Source: an uncultured Selenomonadaceae bacterium
Lineage (GTDB): Bacteria > Bacillota > Negativicutes > Selenomonadales > Selenomonadaceae
Assembly: GCA_945637225.1 (NCBI GenBank)
Contig: CALZDE010000050.1
Span: 1-10,763 of the forward strand
Direction: 5' to 3'
DNA length: 10,763 bases
This document shows, in pieces, positions 5,978 through 10,763 of the stretch. The position numbers and the translations under genes were made by a program. Each line of letters opens with the position of its first letter. Position 1 is the first letter of the stretch. A model generated the notes under the pieces. The model was not told where the DNA came from. It did no database searches and saw only the letters and a program-made list of their open reading frames with translations.

Positions 5978-7801
5978 TTATTCGTCTACCTTCAGCACAG
6001 CCATGAATGCTTCCTGTGGCACCTCAATACGGCCTACTGCCTTCATGCGCTTCTTGCCTTCCTTCTGCTTTTCCAGCAGTTTTCTCTTACGGGTAATATC
6101 ACCGCCATAGCACTTAGCAAGCACGTCTTTACGGAAAGCACGTACATTTTCACGAGCCACGATTTTATTACCGATAGCCGCCTGAATTGGAATTTCAAAC
6201 ATCTGCTGTGGAATGATTTCTTTAAGCTTGGAAGCAAGCATTCTGCCTCTTGAAGCCGCATTATCCACATGAACAATTGTAGAAAGTGCGTCTACCATTT
6301 CGCCATTTAAGAGAATATCCATCTTCACCAGCTTAGCCTGCTGATAATCCGCCAATTCATAGTCAAGAGACGCATAACCACGGGTAGAGGATTTCAGCTT
6401 ATCGAAATAATCATAGATAATTTCACTGAGCGGAATATGGTAAACAATCATTACACGGTTGACATCCAAATAATCCATAGACTTAAACTCACCGCGCTTG
6501 TTCTGAGAAATTTCCATAACCGCACCAACAAAATCATTTGGCACAATGACAGAAGCCTTTACAAAAGGTTCCTCAATATACTGAATAACAGTAGGGTCAG
6601 GCATTTCTGCTGGGTTATCCACAGGAATCATTTCGCCATCAGTCTTATGTACATGGTAAATAACGCTAGGTGCTGTGGTAATCAGCTTTAAGTTGTATTC
6701 ACGCTCTAAACGCTCCTGAATAACGTCCATGTGCAGAAGTCCTAAGAAACCGCAACGATAGCCAAAGCCCAAAGCAATAGAAGTCTCTGGCTCAAAAACA
6801 AGAGCCGCGTCATTTAACTGAAGCTTTTCCAGAGCATCCTTTAAGTTGTCATAATCAGCACTGTCTACCGGATAAAGACCGCAATAAACCATAGGAGTAA
6901 CACCGCGGTAGCCAGGCAGAGGCTCTAACGCACCATTTTCCTGAGTAGTGACGGTATCACCTACGCGAACATCACGCACCTGCTTTAATGAACCAGCGAT
7001 ATAGCCAACAGAGCCAGGGCCCATTTCCTGCAATTCCATAAGAGCAGGACGGAAACAGCCGATTTCCACCGCCTCAAACATCTTTCCGGTAGCCATCATC
7101 TTTAAAGGAGTCCCCTTCTTGATACAGCCATCTAAAACTCGTACATGAGCGATCGCTCCCTTGTAGGAATCAAAATAGGAATCGAAAATAAGTGCCTGCA
7201 AAGGCTTATCCTTACTGCCAGTAGGAGCAGGAATACGCTCAACGATAGCATCTAAAATTTCCTCAATGCCCTGACCAGTCTTAGCGGAAGCCAAAATAGC
7301 GTCGGAAGCGTCAAGACCGATAGTCTCCTCAATTTCATTCTTTACACGCTCTGGATCAGCACTAGGTAAATCTATTTTATTGATAACAGGAATAATTTCC
7401 AAATCATTCTCTAATGCCATATATACGTTAGCAAGTGTCTGAGCCTCTACGCCCTGAGCCGCATCAACAATGAGAAGCGCACCCTCACAAGCCGCAAGAC
7501 TGCGGGAAACCTCATAAGTAAAGTCAACATGGCCCGGAGTATCAATGAGATTCAGGCAATACATATTGCCATCCTTGCCTTTATATTCAAGACGTACAGT
7601 CTGAGCCTTGATGGTAATGCCACGCTCGCGCTCTAAATCCATATTATCCAAAACCTGAGCTGACATCTCACGCTTGGAGAGAGTGCCGGTATATTCAATA
7701 AGACGGTCCGCAATAGTAGATTTACCGTGGTCGATATGGGCTATTATGGAAAAGTTGCGGATACGCTGGGTATTGTCCGCTACATTAGTGTTTTCAGCCA
7801 T
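5978..7801 (-). CDS. lepA: Elongation factor 4 (LepA), ribosome-associated GTPase
   Basis: LepA is a translational GTPase related to EF-G; back-translocation of stalled ribosomes and a role in 30S biogenesis or initiation have been proposed. The 607-residue protein is full length (family about 600). The GTPase elements are all present: G1 AHIDHGKST at residues 21-29, G2 RERGITIKAQ near 58-67, G3 DTPGH at 87-91 and G4 NKID at 141-144. Domain II, the EF-G-like domains III and V, and the LepA-specific C-terminal domain follow, the last with GNKIVARENVRAFRKDVLAK, CYGGDITRKRKLLEKQKEGK and KRMKAVGRIEVPQEAF. EF-G domain IV is absent, as expected. The ATG has AAGGAG 8 nt upstream (7810-7815). It is transcribed alone, divergently from rpsT, and ends at a clear terminator. 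No anomalies seen. Confidence 0.98.
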   Translation of the reverse strand: MAENTNVADNTQRIRNFSIIAHIDHGKSTIADRLIEYTGTLSKREMSAQVLDNMDLERERGITIKAQTVRLEYKGKDGNMYCLNLIDTPGHVDFTYEVSRSLAACEGALLIVDAAQGVEAQTLANVYMALENDLEIIPVINKIDLPSADPERVKNEIEETIGLDASDAILASAKTGQGIEEILDAIVERIPAPTGSKDKPLQALIFDSYFDSYKGAIAHVRVLDGCIKKGTPLKMMATGKMFEAVEIGCFRPALMELQEMGPGSVGYIAGSLKQVRDVRVGDTVTTQENGALEPLPGYRGVTPMVYCGLYPVDSADYDNLKDALEKLQLNDAALVFEPETSIALGFGYRCGFLGLLHMDVIQERLEREYNLKLITTAPSVIYHVHKTDGEMIPVDNPAEMPDPTVIQYIEEPFVKASVIVPNDFVGAVMEISQNKRGEFKSMDYLDVNRVMIVYHIPLSEIIYDYFDKLKSSTRGYASLDYELADYQQAKLVKMDILLNGEMVDALSTIVHVDNAASRGRMLASKLKEIIPQQMFEIPIQAAIGNKIVARENVRAFRKDVLAKCYGGDITRKRKLLEKQKEGKKRMKAVGRIEVPQEAFMAVLKVDE

Positions 7802-7849
7802 TTTTTCTGCTCCTTTTTCACAATAATTTTACGTTTTCATCACTATATA

Positions 7850-7858
7850 AGTATAACA
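7850..7858 (-). promoter_or_regulatory. Extended -10 promoter of lepA
   Basis: The minus strand reads TGT followed by TATACT (7855-7850), an extended -10 element with a 5 of 6 match in the -10 hexamer. No convincing -35 box is present at the expected spacing, where an inverted repeat lies instead. The leader to the ATG would be about 40 nt. Confidence 0.5.
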
Positions 7859-7869
7859 CATATAATCAA

Positions 7870-7890
7870 GAAAATACAGTAGGTATTTTC
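7870..7890. repeat. Perfect inverted repeat upstream of the lepA promoter
   Basis: GAAAATAC (7870-7877) and GTATTTTC (7883-7890) form a perfect 8 bp dyad with a 5 bp centre. It covers the region from about 15 to 35 bp upstream of the lepA -10 box, where a -35 element would be. No adequate T tract follows on either strand, so it does not look like a terminator. It may be an operator; no known operator consensus is recognised. Confidence 0.6.
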
Positions 7891-7942
7891 CCTCCTGCCC
7901 TAATAAAAAAACCGTCTTTTAATAAAATCAAAAATAGTTCCA

Positions 7943-7990
7943 ACTTTTTTTAAAAAAGTAGTTGCATTTTTGAAAAGAACGTGCTAGAAT
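7943..7990 (+). promoter_or_regulatory. rpsT promoter with AT-rich upstream dyad
   Basis: TTGCAT (7962-7967) and TAGAAT (7985-7990) are 17 bp apart, and TGC directly before the -10 makes it an extended -10 promoter. Immediately upstream of the -35, an A/T dyad, ACTTTTTT (7943-7950) and AAAAAAGT (7952-7959), occupies the place of an UP element for the RNA polymerase alpha subunit. The predicted start is near 7997, leaving a short leader of about 28 nt. The boxes are seen; the UP-element role is inferred. Confidence 0.7.
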
Positions 7991-8024
7991 AGTAGGGTAC
8001 TGAATTTTCAAGGAGGTGAACGTT

Positions 8025-8291
8025 TTGCCTAATATTAAGTCTTCTATCCTGAGTGTAAAGACCGATGCTAAGCGCCGTGCTAAGAACGCTGCTGAGAAGT
8101 CCCGCGTACGCACTGCTTCCCGTAAGGTGATTGAGGCCGTTGAGGCTGGCAAGGCCGATGAGGCTAAGTCCCTCCTGGCATTAGCTTGCAAGACTATTGA
8201 CCAGGCTGCTGCAAACCATGTATATCATAAGAATGCTGCAAACCGCAAGAAGTCTCGTCTCGCTCGCAAGGTTAATTCCTTGAACGCATAA
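8025..8291 (+). CDS. rpsT: 30S ribosomal protein S20
   Basis: S20 is a basic three-helix protein that binds 16S rRNA (helices 9 and 44) early in 30S assembly. The 88-residue product starts MPNIKSSILSVKTDAKRRAK and continues NAAEKSRVRTASRKV, ending with the helix LACKTIDQAAANHVYHKNAA and a basic NRKKSRLARKVNSLNA tail. Length and sequence are typical. The start is TTG at 8025-8027: it gives the conserved PNIKS N-terminus and has AAGGAGG 7 nt upstream. The frame could open earlier at a GTG (8016), but that codon is part of the Shine-Dalgarno region. It is the only plus-strand gene in the window, divergent from lepA and convergent with holA, with its own promoter and terminators. Codon choice is strongly biased (GCT, AAG, CGC), fitting high expression. 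Confidence 0.96.
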   Translation: MPNIKSSILSVKTDAKRRAKNAAEKSRVRTASRKVIEAVEAGKADEAKSLLALACKTIDQAAANHVYHKNAANRKKSRLARKVNSLNA

Positions 8292-8310
8292 TTAGCATTG
8301 AAAAATAAAG

Positions 8311-8341
8311 GCCTGTCGTCCTAGGATGACAGGCTTATTAT
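8311..8341 (+). terminator. Terminator hairpin between rpsT and holA, likely bidirectional
   Basis: GCCTGTCGTC (8311-8320) pairs with GATGACAGGC (8325-8334) around a CTAG tetraloop, with one G-U pair. It is followed on the plus strand by a T-rich TTATTATTATT stretch and on the minus strand by CTTTATTTTT, so it can end both rpsT and holA transcripts. Confidence 0.85.
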
Positions 8342-8344
8342 TAT

Positions 8345-8370
8345 TCCCCTAAATGGGGATTTTTTATTTT
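8345..8370 (+). terminator. Second short terminator hairpin downstream of rpsT
   Basis: TCCCC (8345-8349) and GGGGA (8355-8359) form a 5 bp stem with a 5 nt loop, followed by TTTTTTATTTT (8360-8370). It gives rpsT a tandem back-up terminator; its T tract overlaps the holA stop codon on the other strand. Confidence 0.6.
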
Positions 8371-9452
8371 GTTGTCTGCCGTTCACAAAGGCTTATGATG
8401 ATACTTTCCAATTCCACAGCCGTTCCCTGCCCCATCTTCAAGGCATAATCCACATCTGCAAGGTCAAGAAAAGCCGTTTTTAACTGTTCTGCCGTAAAAC
8501 TCATGCTCTCCCTGCCAATTCTCTCAGCAATAAAAGTGTTCATACCGCCCATAGCAGGACCAAGAGCCTTGCCACGAATACCGCGCGACATTAAATCCTT
8601 CGCCTGCCAAAGCTGACGGACATGCCTTACCAGCATACCCACGATAAGCGGAGTAAAAACACCTTCCTCCACCTGACGCTTAAAAAGATATAAAGCCTTC
8701 TTCACATTATGCTCACTGATGGCACTAAGCATAGCAAACCCCGAAACCTCTGGCATACTTGAAAGAGCCGTCACCAGAAGCTTACGGTCGATACGCTTTT
8801 CTTCCTTTCCCATGAAAAGAGCCAATTTATTTAATTCCTGCTCAAGATAGCCAAGAGAAATTGTCTGCATCATACTGACTGCACCGAGGAAATACTGAAA
8901 AGCATCATTATCCATATCCTTGTGAAGCTCCTGCAATTTTCCCCTGAGCCACTCGCCAACTTCCTCAGTCTTATAGCTTTTTATAGGCTCTGCCTCAAGG
9001 ATAATACCATGCTTGGCTATAGCCTTAAAAATTTTCTTTCGCTTATCTGCACTATGGTTATTGATAAAAATAACCGTCGTAAAATCAGGGACATTCTCGA
9101 TAAAGCGCAAAAACATATCCTCAGGGGTATCCTTTTTCTTTTTTCCCTTAGTGGAAGCCTTCTCCGTCTCCTCACTGTCTGCCTTTTTCTTTACGAGAAA
9201 ATTCATATTCTTGATGATAATAACATTTTTTTCCGTAAAAAAAGGAACCGAGTTGGCATTCATAAGAAGCTCATTGACCGTAGTCTCTGCTGGAAGCTCC
9301 ATAATATCCTCTATATTTACCCCATCAGGGAAAAGCATTTCCAAAAGCCTTTTCTTTGCCTTTTCAATATAATAGCCTTCCTCGCCTGCTAAAAGATACA
9401 ATCTGCCAGCAGGATTTTTTCTATGAAAAGCCATAAATTCGCCATAATTCAT
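8364..9452 (-). CDS. holA: DNA polymerase III subunit delta
   Basis: The delta subunit is the wrench of the clamp loader: it opens the beta sliding clamp during loading onto primed DNA. The 362-residue product shows the HolA pattern of an N-terminal degenerate AAA+ domain (GRLYLLAGEEGYYIEKAKKR, lacking a functional P-loop), the SVPFFTEKNVIIIKN strand, TTVIFINN, then the helical C-terminal collar domain with LGYLEQELNKLALF and a conserved VRHVRQLWQAKDLMSRGI helix. It is slightly longer than many relatives because of a lysine/glutamate-rich low-complexity insertion at residues 88-109. The ATG has a modest AGGA 10 nt upstream (9463-9466). It follows cbiD by 18 bp and is probably co-transcribed with it; it converges on rpsT. 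Family assignment is confident despite the generally low conservation of HolA. Confidence 0.92.
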   Translation of the reverse strand: MNYGEFMAFHRKNPAGRLYLLAGEEGYYIEKAKKRLLEMLFPDGVNIEDIMELPAETTVNELLMNANSVPFFTEKNVIIIKNMNFLVKKKADSEETEKASTKGKKKKDTPEDMFLRFIENVPDFTTVIFINNHSADKRKKIFKAIAKHGIILEAEPIKSYKTEEVGEWLRGKLQELHKDMDNDAFQYFLGAVSMMQTISLGYLEQELNKLALFMGKEEKRIDRKLLVTALSSMPEVSGFAMLSAISEHNVKKALYLFKRQVEEGVFTPLIVGMLVRHVRQLWQAKDLMSRGIRGKALGPAMGGMNTFIAERIGRESMSFTAEQLKTAFLDLADVDYALKMGQGTAVELESIIISLCERQTTK

Positions 9453-9470
9453 TTCATTACATTCCTATCA

Positions 9471-10628
9471 TTAAAATTTAATTTCCTTGCCAAAGCTTCT
9501 GCAAATATCCTTGGCATTTTCGTCCATGCCCAACAACTCACCCTTTAAAGTAACCATGACTGTACCGACCTTCACCTTGCCAAAAAGAAATCTCTCCGCC
9601 CTGATACTCGCTCTCTCCGCAATAACATTATACACCTTCTGCAAGCCGTATTCCTCAATGACAGGCAGGGCATCCTCTGTGGTATTAGCCGATAAAATCC
9701 GCTTTACCCCCTCTGCTGGCATACCTTCTGCCGCACTATAAGCCGCCATAGTCTCCAAACGTCCGTCTCCCACCCTGTTATGGGTATGAAACACACCGCA
9801 CGCCACCTTCGCCAGCTTTCCTATATGACCGAATAAAAGAATTTCCTTAATTTCCCTCTCTGACGCGGCTTCAAGCATATGCCCCATAAAATTGCTTGTC
9901 TGAATCATGGCATTCTCAGGAAGTCCCCACTTCACTGCTATGCGTTCACCGATTTTTCCCGGTACATAAACAAGAGAAGTAAAGCCAGCCGCCTTTGCTA
10001 CTTCTATCTGAGGTACCAGCGAATTTTTAAAAGCTTCCTCTGACATAGGTCGCAAGACACCAGTAGTACCAATGACGGAAATACCGCCCTCCACCCCCAA
10101 AATAGGATTTAAGGTCCTTTTAGAAAGCTCCACACCAGCAGGAATAGATATAGTAACCTCACAGTTTACCTTATCAAAGCATTTTTCAATAACATTTTCC
10201 AAGGGAACTGCCGAAACCTCATCTGTATCTTTATTGAATAATTTATATATTTCCTGAGCAATAAGCTTGCGTGGTCCGGGATTTATAGATGGCTCACCCA
10301 CAGGAACAGAAAGACCTGCCTTAGTCACGTGACCTATTCCCTCACCAGCCTTGTAGACTATGCCGCCGCTTTCGGTCATTTTTACCGTAGTAAATACAGA
10401 AACACCATTAGTAATATCAGGGTCATCACCCGAAAATTTTACTATCTCGGCACATACACCGTCAGAAGTTTCCTCAACATTTTTCACCGGAATATCCAAA
10501 GGCGTGCCATCAAGAGCAATTATCCGCACCGACTGACAATATTCCCCCTGCATATACAAAACAGCCGCCTTCGCTCCAGCCGCCGCACAAGCCCCGGTAG
10601 TATAACCGCCCCTTAATTCCTTTGACAT
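9471..10628 (-). CDS. cbiD: Cobalt-precorrin-5B C(1)-methyltransferase
   Basis: CbiD uses S-adenosylmethionine to methylate C1 of cobalt-precorrin-5B, giving cobalt-precorrin-6A, in the oxygen-independent branch of cobalamin biosynthesis. The 385-residue protein begins MSKELRGGYTTGACAAAGAK, the hallmark CbiD N-terminus. It also contains DPDITNGVSVFTTVKM, GEPSINPGPRKLI, the GGISVIGTTGVLRPMS loop and LLFGHIGKLAKVACGVFHTH, all typical of the family. The length is normal. The ATG is supported by GAGGTG a few bases upstream (10634-10639). No other cbi or cob gene is visible; its only partner in the window is holA, 18 bp downstream. I found no cobalamin riboswitch in the 135 bp visible upstream and no convincing promoter there, so transcription may start outside the window. 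Confidence 0.95.
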   Translation of the reverse strand: MSKELRGGYTTGACAAAGAKAAVLYMQGEYCQSVRIIALDGTPLDIPVKNVEETSDGVCAEIVKFSGDDPDITNGVSVFTTVKMTESGGIVYKAGEGIGHVTKAGLSVPVGEPSINPGPRKLIAQEIYKLFNKDTDEVSAVPLENVIEKCFDKVNCEVTISIPAGVELSKRTLNPILGVEGGISVIGTTGVLRPMSEEAFKNSLVPQIEVAKAAGFTSLVYVPGKIGERIAVKWGLPENAMIQTSNFMGHMLEAASEREIKEILLFGHIGKLAKVACGVFHTHNRVGDGRLETMAAYSAAEGMPAEGVKRILSANTTEDALPVIEEYGLQKVYNVIAERASIRAERFLFGKVKVGTVMVTLKGELLGMDENAKDICRSFGKEIKF

Positions 10629-10663
10629 TATTTCACCTCAAAATAAAAATTCTCTCTAGCAAA

Positions 10664-10690
10664 ACAATAAAAAAAGCCGAAGCCTCTGCT
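10664..10690 (-). terminator. Terminator-like element upstream of cbiD
   Basis: On the minus strand a short stem with a TTCG loop closed by C-G (about 10688-10673), or alternatively an AAGC/GCTT pairing (10690-10687 with 10682-10679), is followed by seven T residues (10675-10669). The stem is short and relies on G-U pairs, so it could be a weak terminator of an upstream gene or chance. Confidence 0.25.
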
Positions 10691-10744
10691 TATCTAGAAG
10701 AAATGATCGCTCTCCACAACAAACTGCTGACATACCAGAAATAA
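10676..10744 (+). other. Short coding-like tail, unidentified
   Basis: In the plus direction a 22-codon frame ending in TAA reads AEASAYLEEMIALHNKLL plus a few more residues. It is richer in GC and more codon-like (GCC, CTG, CAG, CAC) than the surrounding intergenic DNA. No start codon or Shine-Dalgarno is visible in a sensible position. It could be the decayed end of a lost gene or simply chance; I do not recognise it. Confidence 0.2.
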
Positions 10745-10763
10745 GTTCTTACTATATAAAATG

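Noticed and set aside
7905..7925. T-tract with a GACGG core upstream of lepA as a terminator
   Set aside because: The only possible stem is four A-T pairs, and no gene on the minus strand ends there.
8016..8024. GTG start for rpsT three codons earlier
   Set aside because: The GTG is part of the AAGGAGGTG ribosome-binding site, and the conserved S20 N-terminus begins at the TTG.
8922..9392. 156-codon open frame on the plus strand inside holA, with a second one at 9013-9372
   Set aside because: Both are antisense shadows of holA: hydrophobic, low-complexity translations without a ribosome-binding site or recognisable domain.
10629..10763. Cobalamin riboswitch or T-box leader upstream of cbiD
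   Set aside because: No B12-box-like AGCC-AG-GACC pattern and no T-box sequence is visible on the minus strand; only 135 bp are available, so one further upstream cannot be excluded.
1..10763. CRISPR arrays, insertion sequences, tRNA or rRNA genes, defence or toxin-antitoxin loci
   Set aside because: No regularly spaced repeats, transposase frames, paired terminal repeats, tRNA-like cloverleafs or rRNA motifs were seen; genes fill most of the window with housekeeping functions.

Overview
The window reads as an ordinary chromosomal housekeeping stretch from a low-to-moderate GC Gram-positive-type bacterium (Bacillota). Supporting signs are strong Shine-Dalgarno sites, TTG and GTG starts, sigma-A-like promoters, short U-tailed terminators, and the gene set miaB-mutS, hinT-rpsU, lepA-hemW and rpsT/holA. 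A clostridial or Negativicutes-type anaerobe is the best guess, because a gene of the anaerobic (cobalt-early) cobalamin pathway, cbiD, is present. I cannot name the genus from sequence alone.

Layout. Everything except rpsT is on the minus strand, so transcription mostly runs right to left. From the right end: cbiD (B12 corrin-ring methylation) and holA (DNA polymerase III delta) are 18 bp apart and probably share a transcript. holA converges on the lone plus-strand gene rpsT (ribosomal protein S20), with two terminator hairpins between them. A 223 bp divergent region separates rpsT from lepA (elongation factor 4); it holds promoters for both genes, an AT-rich dyad against the rpsT -35 box and an unexplained inverted repeat upstream of lepA. 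lepA ends at a clear terminator. Then come a broken chemotaxis-receptor fragment, hemW (radical-SAM heme chaperone), hinT (HIT-family nucleotide hydrolase), rpsU (ribosomal protein S21), a strong terminator, and the miaB-mutS pair. miaB and mutS overlap by 4 bp, and mutS runs off the left edge.

How it works together. Most units are single genes with their own promoter and terminator. The real operons visible are miaB-mutS (tRNA modification and mismatch repair) and probably cbiD-holA. The themes are translation (S20, S21, EF4, MiaB), genome maintenance (MutS, HolA) and tetrapyrrole metabolism (HemW, CbiD).

I see no mobile element, CRISPR array, tRNA, rRNA or defence locus, and no convincing undescribed system. 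The most curious items are the internally deleted chemotaxis-receptor remnant between lepA and hemW, the possible sequestration of the rpsU ribosome-binding site, the TTG start of rpsT, the dyad upstream of lepA, and a short coding-like tail at the right edge.
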